The notes beneath the pieces were generated by a model, which was given only the letters and a program-made list of their open reading frames with translations, had not been told where the DNA came from and ran no database searches. Position numbers and translations under genes: made by a program. Positions 1 to 7,929 of a stretch of 33,000 nt of DNA are shown here, one piece after another. The DNA lies in the NCBI RefSeq assembly GCF_000696185.1, contig NZ_KK853997.1, forward strand, positions 907,405 through 940,404, written 5' to 3'. The first letter of the stretch is position 1. Every line of letters starts with the position of its first letter. Source of the DNA: Kitasatospora cheerisanensis KCTC 2395 (GTDB lineage Bacteria > Actinomycetota > Actinomycetes > Streptomycetales > Streptomycetaceae).

Positions 1-1104
1 CGAGCCGCCGCGCTCGCGGAGCAGCCGCAGTTCGGTGGTGCGCCGCTCGGCGGTGAGCGCGGCGGCGAGGCAGAGCACGACGGCGGCGACGCCGGCGGCC
101 CCGGCGGGGCCGACGTAGCCGAGCGAGTCGATGGCGCTCTGCCGCTTCCAGGCGTTGTCGATCAGGGTGCGCAGCTGGGTGGTGATGCGGACGTTGGAGC
201 GTCCGAGGCCGGTGGTGACCTTGACGGAGACCGGGCCGTTGGTGACGGAGGCGAGGGCGAAGGAGGTCTGCTGGAGCCGGTCGGCGCGCAGGGCGTCGAT
301 CCTGACGGGCAGTCGCCAGTAGTCCTCGCTGCCGAGGCCCCAGGAGCCGACGGCGGCCGTGGACTCGGGGCCGGTCATCGCGACGGCGTACCAGTAGAGC
401 TCCGGCGGGTCGCCCGGTCCGGTGCTGGGGGTGAGGTTGAGGCAGCCCTTGAGCGCGCAGCCGAGGTTGTCCCAGTACGGGTCGTTCGGGTCGTCGACGG
501 TGTACAGGCCGACCACCCGGATCTGCCGGGGCGGCGGGACGACGCCGCGGCCCTGCACCGATCTGCCGCCGTCGTAGACGGCGCCGAGCTTGATGCCGAT
601 GGTTTCGGCGGTGGCCGCCGAGAGGGCTACCGGGATCGGCTCGGTGTCGGCGGCGACGGCGCCGGGCCACTGACCGGCCGTCAGGCGGGCGTGCTCGGTC
701 GTCCCGCGCTGGTACTGCACGGCGATCTCGGGGGCGACGCCGTCGGGCCGGGTCAGCGAGGGTTCGCCGAGCGAGCGCGGCAGGGTGCCGCGCCGTCCGG
801 CGACCGGGCCGCTGGGGTCGATCGGGAGCACCGGGCCGACGGCGGCGGTGAGTTGGGCGAGGGTGTCGTCCAACTGCTGTGCGGGGTCGCCGTCCTTGGG
901 GACGGCGGCGGTGATGTTGACGCTGGTGGCGGTGGGGCCGGGTGCGCGCAGGAAGCTGCGCAGGGCGCCGTCCGCGCCGCGGTCCTGGGCGCGGGGCAGG
1001 GCGGCGGCCAGGAACACCACGGTCAGCGCGAGGACCGCGGTGAGCAGGGCTGCCAGCGGTGCGGTGCGCAGTCGGGTGCGGACCCAGGGGGCCGGGATGC
1101 TCAC
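1..1104 (-). CDS. FtsX-family ABC transporter permease, C-terminal part outside window
   Basis: The reading frame is open from a GTG at 1104 to the window edge (368 codons, C-terminus missing). The product begins MSIPAPWVRTRLRTAPLAAL, with one membrane segment near residues 14-34, followed by a long extracytoplasmic domain; a second hydrophobic segment near residues 326-347 (SLGYVGPAGAAGVAAVVLCL) is followed by ERRTTELRLLRERG, the cytoplasmic loop typical of FtsX/MacB permeases. The GTG overlaps the TGA of the upstream permease gene (GTGA), so the two are probably translationally coupled. Both permeases contain LTAGQWP in the extracytoplasmic part. No frame break was seen. The substrate is unknown; this family acts in mechanical coupling or export of peptides and lipids rather than classical import. 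Confidence 0.8.
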   Translation of the reverse strand, partial: MSIPAPWVRTRLRTAPLAALLTAVLALTVVFLAAALPRAQDRGADGALRSFLRAPGPTATSVNITAAVPKDGDPAQQLDDTLAQLTAAVGPVLPIDPSGPVAGRRGTLPRSLGEPSLTRPDGVAPEIAVQYQRGTTEHARLTAGQWPGAVAADTEPIPVALSAATAETIGIKLGAVYDGGRSVQGRGVVPPPRQIRVVGLYTVDDPNDPYWDNLGCALKGCLNLTPSTGPGDPPELYWYAVAMTGPESTAAVGSWGLGSEDYWRLPVRIDALRADRLQQTSFALASVTNGPVSVKVTTGLGRSNVRITTQLRTLIDNAWKRQSAIDSLGYVGPAGAAGVAAVVLCLAAALTAERRTTELRLLRERGGS

Positions 1105-4100
1105 TTGTCCTCCACGAAGCGGAGGCGGGCGGCCACGTCCCGGCCGCGTCCGCCGATCAGGAAGGCGGACAGCAGCGGCAGCGCGGCGGTTCCGGCGGCG
1201 AGGGCGAGCACTTGGCCGAGCGGCAGCCCGACCAGTACCTCGGGTATCGGCGGGCGGGCGGCCGGGGTGAGCACCACCAGCGGAACCACCAGGTGGACCA
1301 GGGCGGTTCCGAGCAGCAGGCCGACGCCGGTGCCGATGCCGACGAGCACGACCTGTTCGGCGGCGGCGGTCCGCCGCAGCAGCCGGCGGGGGGTGCCGAG
1401 GGCCATCAGGATCGCGGATTCGGCGGCCCGTTCGCTCGCGGAGGCGGCCGCGGCGGCGGCGAAGCCGATGGTGGCGAGGACGGCGGCGGCCACGGCCAGG
1501 GCGGCCAGGGCGCTCTGCGGGGCGGCGCTGAGCGGGTCGGTGGAGCGGGCCGCGGCGTCCTCCTCACGGAGCGTCAGCTGCTGGGCGGTCGGTCCGGCGC
1601 GCAGCGCGGCGGCGGCCTCGGCCGGGGTGTGGTCGTCGGGTCCGGTGGCGGGCAGCCACCACTCGGTGACGGGCGGGAGGTCGGCGCTGCGGTCGTTCAG
1701 CCACAGGTGGGTGGTGGAGAGGTCGAGCAGCAGGGCGGTGTCGCCGTACACGGGCAGCGCCTCGACGGTGTCGGTGATGCGCACGGGCAGGGTGGTGTTG
1801 CCGAGCTGGATCTTGATCAGGTCGCCGACCTTGCCGCCGGCGGCGGTCAGGTAGCCGCGGGTGGCGAGGGCCTTGATCTCGGGGCCGGACGGGGTGGCGC
1901 CGGGCGCGAGCACCAGGGCGTGCTTGCTGTCGCGCCGGTCCTGCGGGCCGCTGGGGGCGGCCGGGGTGTAGGCGACGGTGACCAGCCGGTCCTCGGCGGG
2001 GGCGCTGCTGACCTGGACGGGCGCGCCGGTGCCGGTCCAGTTGCCGGCGGGTGCGGGACGGGCACGGCCGGGCCGGTCGCGGTGTCGGAGACGGCGAGGT
2101 GACGGATGGTCACTTCGCTGTCGTCCTCGTTGGAGCTGGCGCCGTACATCAGGTCGAAGCCGGTCAGGGTCAGCGGCGCGGCGGCCGAGCCGAGCGGGGC
2201 GGCGGTCAGCTTGTCCAGGTCGACCGAGACGGCGACCTCGCCGCCGGTGGGGAGCTGCGACACCAGGATCCGGTAGCCGGCCCCGTAGCCGTCCCGCAGT
2301 TGGAGCCAGAGGTCCGGGGCCACGGGGGCTGCGGCCAGCGGACGTCGGCGGGGGCCTTGTCGTCGATGCGGACGGCCACGGTCAGGTCGATCCGGGCGGG
2401 CTTGCCGGGCAGCCGCAGGCCGGGCGGCTGCTGCTCGGCCAGCGGCCCGAGCAGCGCGCCCACCGGCCGGCCGTCGAACAGGTCGGACCTGACGTGCAGT
2501 TCGGTGGCGGCGCGGGTGGTGTCGGTGAGCAGGACCCGGCCGCGCTTCTCGCCGGGGAGCCACTGGTCGAGTGCGGCGACGGGCAGCAGCCGGTCGCCGC
2601 CGGGCAGCGTCGCGTACCGGCCGCCCTGGCCGAGCGGGGCAGCGCGGAGCCCTGGATCCGCAGGCCGCCGGCCGAGGCGAAGTCGGCCTGGTCGTGCTGC
2701 GAGTCGCGCCAGGCGGCGTGCTGGCCGAGGGCGAGGACGCCGGTGGCGACGGCCAGCACCAGCAGCAGCACCGGGCCGTTCGCCCGGCCGGGGCGGCGGG
2801 CCAGCTGCCAGCCGCCGAGCGCGGGGCCGAGGCCGTGGCCGCGGGCGGCCAGCCGGGCGCCGAGCCGGGCGGCGAACGGGAGCAGCCGGAGCACCAGCAG
2901 GGTTCCGGCGCAGAGTGCCAGGGTGGGGGCGGCGACCAGCACCGGGTCGATGCCCAACTGCCCGGCGGAGTCCGCCGAGAGGCCGCCGGTGCGGGCGGCG
3001 AGCTGCTGGTAGGCGACGACGGCGAGGGCGAGCAGCGTCAGGTCGGCGCCGGAGCGGGCCATGGTGCTGACCACGGCCTGGCGGCGCGTCACCACCCGCT
3101 CGCTGTCGCGCCGCAGCACGGTGGGCAGCGCGGCGAGCAGCACGCAGGCCAGCGCGCAGACGGCGGCGACCGGCCAGCGGACGGCGGTGTCGGTGTGTTC
3201 GAGCGGCAGTCCGGCCAGCGGGCCGCGGGTGGTGAGCAGCCGCAGCAGCGGCCCGGTCAGCAGCGGCGCGAGGACGGCGGCGGGCAGCGCGAGCAGCAGT
3301 GCTTCGGTCGCGGTCCAGCCGGCCAGTCGGCGGCGGGTCGCGCCGCGCGAGACGAGCAGCGCGTTCTCCCGGGACTGGCGGTCCGCCACCAGGTGCACCA
3401 CCAGCAGCAGGGCGGCGGCGGCCAGGACGGCGAGTTGCAGCGCGCCGATCAGCAGGCTGGACTTGGCGACCAGCGTCGCCGAGTACAACTCGTCGAGCAG
3501 GGCGGGCAGTTCGGTCTGCGGCTGGAGGCCCGGGCTGTACTGCTTGGCGAGCTCCTGGAGGTGGCCGGCCCGGGCCCGGACCCGCTCGAAGTGCTCCGGG
3601 TCGACGGTGGAGAAGTCGGCGGTCAGCAGCGTGCTGCGGCTGCCCTGCGGCAGCCGGCCGGCGGTGAACACGCCGTCGTCGACCAGCATCGGCCCGTAGG
3701 TGGTGAAGCCGCGGACCTGGATCTCGCGTCCGCCGAGCGGGTCGAGCCGCCAGTACGGGGAGTCCCGGTCGGCGACCTGGTAGACGCCGGTGATCCGCAC
3801 GGTGAGCGGGGCGCCGCCGTACCGGTCGGAGAGCGCGACTTGGGCGGGCAGCTTGTCCGCGGCCAGTCCGAGCCGGGGCAGGACGCTCTGCGGGACGGCG
3901 GTCTGCACCGCGTCGCCGGCGTCGGCGGTGGGCCACTGACCGGCCGTCAGCCGGACCCGGCTGCGGTCCAGCGAGGCCAGCACCGCCAGGTCCACCTCGC
4001 GGGCGGGCCCGGCCTGGCCGGGCAGGCCGTAGGAGCGGCTGCGGGCGAGGGACTGCGCGGTGACCGGCAGCCCGTCGAACAGCTGGGCGCCGAGGGCCGC

Positions 4101-4325
4101 GGCCCCGGTGTCGTCGGCCGCCCTGGTGTCCAGCCCGTGGTCCGCGGTCAGCAGGAGGCCGACCCGGCTGCCGCCGTCCAGATTTCGCCGTAGGCCGGCT
4201 TCGGCGACGGTCCGGTCGAAAGCCACCAGCGTGGTGAGCACCGTCGTGGCGATCAGTACCGTGAACAGCACCGATGCCGCCAGCGCCAGTTGGCCGCGCA
4301 GCCGGCGCAGAACAAAGCCGAGCAT
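1101..4325 (-). CDS. FtsX-family ABC transporter permease, broken by three apparent single-base deletions
   Basis: Start ATG at 4325 has an AGGGGG ribosome site 8 nt upstream. N-terminal MLGFVLRRLRGQLALAASVL is a membrane anchor, followed by a large extracytoplasmic domain, FtsX-type four-helix regions (LLIGALQLAVLAAAALLLVVHL; SRGATRRRLAGWTATEALLLALPAAVLAPLL) and a C-terminal FtsX domain ending in ALGTPRRLLRRTAAAEQVV plus two further helices. The frame breaks three times, near 2637, 2326 and 2056. Adding one base to each G run (2636-2639, 2324-2328, 2055-2057) restores one continuous 1075-residue protein, a normal length for two-FtsX-domain permeases. I therefore read this as an intact gene with sequence errors, though a real pseudogene is not excluded. 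It is divergent from the ATPase gene and overlaps the next permease by 4 nt. Confidence 0.8.
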
Positions 4326-4368
4326 GATCCATTCCCCCTGTTCCGGCCACCGTGTACCGGATAGCGGA

Positions 4369-4385
4369 CGACTCTGTCAGAGTCG
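4369..4385. promoter_or_regulatory. 17-bp palindrome between divergent ABC permease and ATPase genes
   Basis: Perfect inverted repeat CGACTCTG-T-CAGAGTCG (8-bp arms, 1-nt centre). It lies 43 nt upstream of the permease ATG and 90 nt upstream of the preferred ATPase start, so a bound protein could affect both genes. No convincing -10/-35 pair was identified. The operator role is inferred from position and symmetry. Confidence 0.5.
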
Positions 4386-4475
4386 AACACGAAGGGGAAG
4401 GGTCTTGCGTGAACCAGGTTGCCTGGGAGCAGAATCGAGCACCTTCGCACCGGACTACCAAGGGGGACAACGAAG

Positions 4476-5204
4476 TTGACCGGTACACATTCAGCCATGG
4501 TCGTGGTCGAGGACTTGTGGCGCAGTTTCGGCGCCGAGCCGCGCACCGTGCACGCCCTGCGCGGGGTCTCGTTCACCGCCGCCCGCGGTGAACTCACCGT
4601 CCTGAAGGGCAGGTCCGGCTCCGGCAAGACCACCCTGCTCAACCTGGTGGGCGGCCTCGACACCCCCACCCGCGGACGCATCACCCTGGACGGCAGCGAC
4701 CTGTCCGCCCTCGACGAGAACGGCCGGCTCGCCCTGCGCCGGGACCGCATCGGCTTCGTCTTCCAGTCCTTCGGCCTGCTGCCGATGCTCAGCGCCGCCG
4801 AGAACGTCGGCGTCCCGATGCGCCTGCGCAAGCTGCCCACCGCCGAACGCGAGGAGCGCGTCCGCACCCTGCTCGCCCTGGTGGGCCTCGCCGACCACGC
4901 CGACCAGCGCCCCACCGAACTCTCCGGCGGCCAGCAGCAGCGCGTCGCCATCGCCCGCGCGCTGGCCAACGACCCGGCCCTGATCATCGCGGACGAGCCC
5001 ACCGGCCAGCTCGACTCCGAGACCGGCCTCGCGATCATGGAGCTGCTCCGCGCCCTGGTCCACTCCCGCCAGGTCACCGCGCTCGTCGCCACCCACGACC
5101 CGGCCCTGATGGACCGGGCCGACCGGGTCATCTCGCTCCACGACGGCACCATCGAGGAGGCCGTCCCGGTCGGCGCGAACTCCGCTGCCGCAGCCGGGAG
5201 TTGA
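4476..5204 (+). CDS. ABC transporter ATP-binding protein (MacB/LolD type)
   Basis: A 242-residue ATPase from the TTG at 4476. That start is chosen because AGGGGG (4461-4466) sits 9 nt upstream; the ATG at 4497 gives a seven-residue shorter protein, and a TTG at 4419 lacks a ribosome site. Motifs counted from the 4476 start: Walker A GRSGSGKT (45-52), Q-loop Gln97, signature LSGGQQ (149-154), Walker B ALIIADEP (168-175), switch His207. The sequence resembles the MacB/LolD/FtsE branch that pairs with FtsX-type permeases, matching the two permease genes transcribed away from it. It should energise that complex at the inner face of the membrane. The Ala/Gly-rich tail is unremarkable. Confidence 0.9.
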   Translation: MTGTHSAMVVVEDLWRSFGAEPRTVHALRGVSFTAARGELTVLKGRSGSGKTTLLNLVGGLDTPTRGRITLDGSDLSALDENGRLALRRDRIGFVFQSFGLLPMLSAAENVGVPMRLRKLPTAEREERVRTLLALVGLADHADQRPTELSGGQQQRVAIARALANDPALIIADEPTGQLDSETGLAIMELLRALVHSRQVTALVATHDPALMDRADRVISLHDGTIEEAVPVGANSAAAAGS

Positions 5205-5282
5205 CCTCACCGCAAGGTCGCCTCCGCCCGTGGCCGCGCGCACCCCGGACGCGGCCCGCCCCGACCGCCGGCCGAACCCCGG

Positions 5283-5717
5283 CTACCCGTGCAGGCGCAG
5301 CAACAGCCCGTGCAGGGTGGCGCGTTCGGCCGGGGCGAGCGGAGCGAGCACCTCGTCCTGGACTCCGCCGGCCAGGGCGGTGAGTTCGGCGAGGCGGGCG
5401 GCCCCGGCGGGGGTGAGGGTGAGGGTGAGCCGGCGGCGGTCGGCGGGATCGCGGGTGCGGTCGAGCCAGCCCGCGGCGGCGAGTCGGTCGGCGGCCTTGG
5501 CGAGGTCGCTGGGGTCGAGCCCCAGCCGGACGGCCAGGTCGCGCTGGGTGTGCGGGCCGAAGTCGGCGAGGGCGGCGAGGGCCGCGTGGTGGTAGAGCCG
5601 CAGCCCCTCCGCGGCGAGGAGTTCGGCGAGCCGGTGGCGGGCGTCCTTGCCGACCTTGGAGAGCAGATAGGTCGTCAGTTCCAGCAGCGCGGGCGGGGTT
5701 TCGGTGGGGTCGGCCAT
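5283..5717 (-). CDS. MarR-family transcriptional regulator
   Basis: From ATG 5717 the product is 144 residues (MADPTETPPALLELTTYLLS...). It has the MarR winged-helix pattern: N-terminal dimerisation helix, HTH around LGPHTQRDLAVRLGLDPSDLAKAADRL (first residue here is Phe in the sequence: DFGPHTQRDLA), wing DPADRRRLTLTLTPAGAARL, and a C-terminal dimerisation helix. Upstream in-frame ATGs at 5726 and 5768 are possible, but the longer forms add a non-conserved tail running into the palindrome at 5745-5760. It is divergent from the VOC protein gene, and MarR proteins commonly control the divergent neighbour and themselves in response to a small phenolic or oxidised ligand. The ligand is not deducible. 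Confidence 0.85.
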   Translation of the reverse strand: MADPTETPPALLELTTYLLSKVGKDARHRLAELLAAEGLRLYHHAALAALADFGPHTQRDLAVRLGLDPSDLAKAADRLAAAGWLDRTRDPADRRRLTLTLTPAGAARLAELTALAGGVQDEVLAPLAPAERATLHGLLLRLHG

Positions 5718-5744
5718 GGCCTCCATGGTAGGTGCCGCCCTATA

Positions 5745-5760
5745 GTGGGTCCATACCCAC
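5745..5760. promoter_or_regulatory. Candidate MarR operator overlapping a -10 element
   Basis: Inverted repeat GTGGGT-ccat-ACCCAC in the divergent gap between the MarR and VOC genes. It overlaps TATAGT (5741-5746), a good -10 for the plus-strand VOC gene; no clear -35 was found. Size, symmetry and position fit a MarR dimer site. Binding is inferred. Confidence 0.55.
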
Positions 5761-5784
5761 GATCTCACCCCGGAGGGATCCGCC

Positions 5785-6189
5785 GTGGACGCACTCCACC
5801 CCCGCCTGCTGGTCGCCGACTTCGCCGCCTGCTTCGCCTTCTACGACGCGGTCCTGCCGCCGCTCCTCGGCGCGCACCTGGCCAAGGGCACCGCGGCCGG
5901 CCCGTACGCCAACTGGGACGTGGACGGCGAGGGCCTGCTCGCCCTGTTCGACCGGGCCGCGATGGCAGCCGCCCTCGGCACTCCCCCGGCGCCCGCGGAC
6001 GCTCCCCCGGCCGACACCGGCATGTTCGTCTGCCGGGTCACGGACGTCGACGCGGGCTACGCGCTCTGCCTGGCCGCCGGAGGGACGCCCGTCCGGCCGC
6101 CCGCCGACCGCCCGGAGTGGGGGCCGACCCTGCGCAGCGCCCACCTGCGCGACCCGCAGGGCACGCTGATCGAGCTTCAGTCGTACTGA
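5785..6189 (+). CDS. VOC-superfamily protein (glyoxalase/bleomycin-resistance fold)
   Basis: A 134-residue protein from GTG 5785, with GGAGG at 5772-5776 upstream. It has the VOC arrangement: N-terminal HPRLLVADFAACFAFYDAVL, central GLLALFD, and C-terminal FVCRVTDVDAGYALCLAAGG plus LRSAHLRDPQGTLIELQSY, where the terminal Glu of LIEL is the usual metal ligand. Members bind or modify small molecules such as methylglyoxal adducts or antibiotics. Divergence from a MarR regulator suggests inducible detoxification or resistance, but the substrate is unknown. Confidence 0.8.
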   Translation: MDALHPRLLVADFAACFAFYDAVLPPLLGAHLAKGTAAGPYANWDVDGEGLLALFDRAAMAAALGTPPAPADAPPADTGMFVCRVTDVDAGYALCLAAGGTPVRPPADRPEWGPTLRSAHLRDPQGTLIELQSY

Positions 6190-6218
6190 TCGCGGGGGGC
6201 GGTCAGTACGCTGACCGG

Positions 6219-6812
6219 GTGTGCTGGAGCGCCGGGGCCGATCTGCTCGTCGGCAGCGCCGTCTCGGCCGTCGGGGTCGCCGCGGTGCTGCGGGCCGGCC
6301 CGGGGCGCCGACTGCCGCTGGCCGCGCTGCCGTTGCTGCTGGGCGTCCACCAACTGGTCGAGGCGGGCGTCTGGTGGGGCTGGCCCTGGGCCCGCACGCT
6401 GTGGGCGGTGATCGCGCTGCCGCTGCTCCCCGTCTACGTCCCGGCGGCGGTGTGGTGCGCGACCCGGCGCCGCTCGGCGGCCTGGTTCACCACCCTGGGC
6501 GCGGCCGTCGCCGCACCCCTCGCCGCCGCCGTCGCCCGCCACCCGGTGACGGCGCACCGGCACGGGCACACCCTCGCCTACGCGATCGGCGTCCCGGCCG
6601 CCGCTCTGCTGCTCGCCGGCTACCTCGCGGCCACCCTCGGCCCCCTGCTCCTCTCGGGCGACCCCCGCCTGCGCCGCCTCGCCACCGTGCTCGCCGCGGG
6701 CGCCCTGACCTGCGCCCTGCTCTGGCGACTGGCCTTCGTCTCCACCTGGTGCGCCCTGGCCGCCCTCGCCTCCGCCCTGCTCTACGACTGGGCCCGCCGA
6801 CCTGGGATCTGA
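6219..6812 (+). CDS. DUF6629-family integral membrane protein
   Basis: A 197-residue hydrophobic protein. The GTG at 6219 is chosen because it gives the family-typical start MCWSAGADLLVGSAVSAVG; TACGCT (6207-6212) lies 6 nt upstream, so the message may be leaderless. About six membrane helices are visible, with polar positions including GVHQLVEAGVWWGW and a His-rich loop ARHPVTAHRHGHTLAYAIG. The biochemical role of DUF6629 is not established. The 3' end has a shortened second copy just downstream (6835-6933). The stop lies in TGACGCACCGTCA, a variant of a palindrome recurring in this window. Confidence 0.8.
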   Translation: MCWSAGADLLVGSAVSAVGVAAVLRAGPGRRLPLAALPLLLGVHQLVEAGVWWGWPWARTLWAVIALPLLPVYVPAAVWCATRRRSAAWFTTLGAAVAAPLAAAVARHPVTAHRHGHTLAYAIGVPAAALLLAGYLAATLGPLLLSGDPRLRRLATVLAAGALTCALLWRLAFVSTWCALAALASALLYDWARRPGI

Positions 6813-6834
6813 CGCACCGTCAACTTCCGTGCAT

Positions 6835-6933
6835 CGCCTCGACACCGTGCTCGCCGCAGGCGCCCTGGCCTCCGTCGCCTCCGCCCTGCTCTACGACTGG
6901 GCCCGCCGACCCGGCATCTGACCCGCTGTCAAC
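6835..6933 (+). repeat. Decayed tandem copy of the 3' end of the DUF6629 gene
   Basis: This stretch repeats 6675-6826: the segment coding for the last residues (RLATVLAAGALT ... ASALLYDWARRPGI), the stop and the following bases. The two differ by several substitutions and a 51-nt in-frame deletion in the downstream copy, which still keeps LYDWARRPGI and a TGA. It has no start of its own and reaches the 3' end of the minus-strand HxlR-PrxQ gene (stop at 6929-6931). Confidence 0.85.
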
Positions 6934-7825
6934 CAGCTTGCGCCGCCGCGTCGATGAGCGCCAGCGCGTCCTGCACCGAGCCGCCCGGGTCGGGGACGGG
7001 GTAGAGGACGGCGCGCACCGTGCGGGTGGCGTCGACGAGGAGGGTGAGCCGCTTGAGCCGTTCGGCGCCGCCCGCGCGGAAGGTGGGGAGGCGCAGCGCG
7101 CCGGTGAGGCGCAGCGCGGCGTCGGAGAGGAGCGGGAAGGGGAGGCCCTGGTGGGCGGCGAACGCGGCCTGCTGGTCGGGGCGTTGGGTGGAGACGCCGT
7201 GGACGGTGGCGCCGCGGGCGGTGAAGTCGGCGAGGCGGTCGCGGTAGGTGCAGGACTCCAGGGTGCAGCCGACGGCGCCGGGGATCTCGTCCCAGCCGGG
7301 CGGGTGGCCCTGGGTGCCGGGGGCGTACGCGCCGGGGAAGCAGTACAGCACCGTCCAGGGGGTGTCGCCGACGGGGTCGGCGGTGCGCGGGTGGGGGTCG
7401 GCGGAGGCGACGGGCAGGGCGAGTTCGGGGACGCGGGTGCCGATCAGGGCGTGGACGCGGCGGGCCTCGGCGGAGTCGGGTTCAGCGGTGGCGGTGAGGG
7501 TGCCGTCGCCGAGCAGGTGCCTGCCGCCCCAGTCCTGGAGGGCGACCAGGACGGGCAGCAGGCCCCACCCTTTCTCGGTCAAGTGGTAGGCGTAGCGCGG
7601 CGGGTGGGCGTGGTAGAGGCGTTTCTCGACCACGCCGTCCTCGACGAGTGAGCGCAGCCGCGCGGTGAGCACCTTGCGGCTGATGCCGAGGGCTTCGTGC
7701 AGGGCGTCGAACTGGTGGGTGCCGCCGGCGAGGTCGCGCACCAGGAGCAGGGTCCACCAGTCGCCGACCACGGACAGCGCCTGGGCGATGGAGCAGTCGG
7801 TGTCGCCGACGTCGGTGTAGCGCAT
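6929..7825 (-). CDS. HxlR-family regulator fused to a PrxQ/BCP-like peroxiredoxin
   Basis: A 298-residue fusion from ATG 7825, which has AAGGTGG just upstream; an in-frame ATG at 7861 is an alternative. Residues 1-105 are an HxlR winged helix: the conserved N-terminal Cys11, DWWTLLLVRDLAGGTHQFD, LGISRKVLTARLRSL and wing YHAHPPRYAYHLTEKG. Residues 128-298 resemble a thioredoxin-fold peroxiredoxin with YCFPGAYAPG and GCTLESCTYRD, where Cys187 and Cys192 form the C-X4-C pair of PrxQ/BCP enzymes, followed by LPFPLLSDAALRL and LLVDATRTVRAVLY. The likely role is peroxide- or electrophile-responsive DNA binding with its own thiol chemistry. It is divergent from an MFS transporter, with a 25-bp palindrome between. 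HxlR and Prx domains are each clear; how they work together is inferred. Confidence 0.85.
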   Translation of the reverse strand: MRYTDVGDTDCSIAQALSVVGDWWTLLLVRDLAGGTHQFDALHEALGISRKVLTARLRSLVEDGVVEKRLYHAHPPRYAYHLTEKGWGLLPVLVALQDWGGRHLLGDGTLTATAEPDSAEARRVHALIGTRVPELALPVASADPHPRTADPVGDTPWTVLYCFPGAYAPGTQGHPPGWDEIPGAVGCTLESCTYRDRLADFTARGATVHGVSTQRPDQQAAFAAHQGLPFPLLSDAALRLTGALRLPTFRAGGAERLKRLTLLVDATRTVRAVLYPVPDPGGSVQDALALIDAAAQAG

Positions 7826-7834
7826 GGAACCACC

Positions 7835-7864
7835 TTGCCACTTGCGTCCTCGCTGCTCCATAGT
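7835..7864 (+). promoter_or_regulatory. Candidate promoter for the MFS gene
   Basis: TTGCCA (7835-7840), an 18-nt spacer and CATAGT (7859-7864) resemble a housekeeping-sigma promoter facing the MFS gene, giving a leader of roughly 58 nt. The -10 touches the palindrome at 7862-7886, so binding there would be expected to repress. Confidence 0.45.
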
Positions 7865-7886
7865 GAGTTCCCCAAGGGAACTCACT
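7862..7886. promoter_or_regulatory. 25-bp palindrome, candidate HxlR operator
   Basis: Arms AGTGAGTTCCC (7862-7872) and GGGAACTCACT (7876-7886) are perfectly complementary around a 3-nt centre. It lies between the divergent HxlR-PrxQ and MFS genes, overlaps the candidate MFS -10, and is the longest inverted repeat in that gap. HxlR proteins bind such sites as dimers. Confidence 0.65.
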
Positions 7887-7929
7887 CGAACTCGGCCGAC
7901 TCCGCACTCGCTCGACCCACGGGGGCACC

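Noticed and set aside
670..3955. Shared TGACCGGCCGTCAG-like sequence in both permease genes (about 671 and 3935)
   Set aside because: Both encode the same conserved peptide LTAGQWP in homologous domains, so the DNA similarity follows from the protein.
1101..4325. Permease gene as a true pseudogene
   Set aside because: All three breaks are single-base contractions of G runs, and the corrected protein is complete and well conserved in style; the coupled downstream permease and the ATPase are intact.
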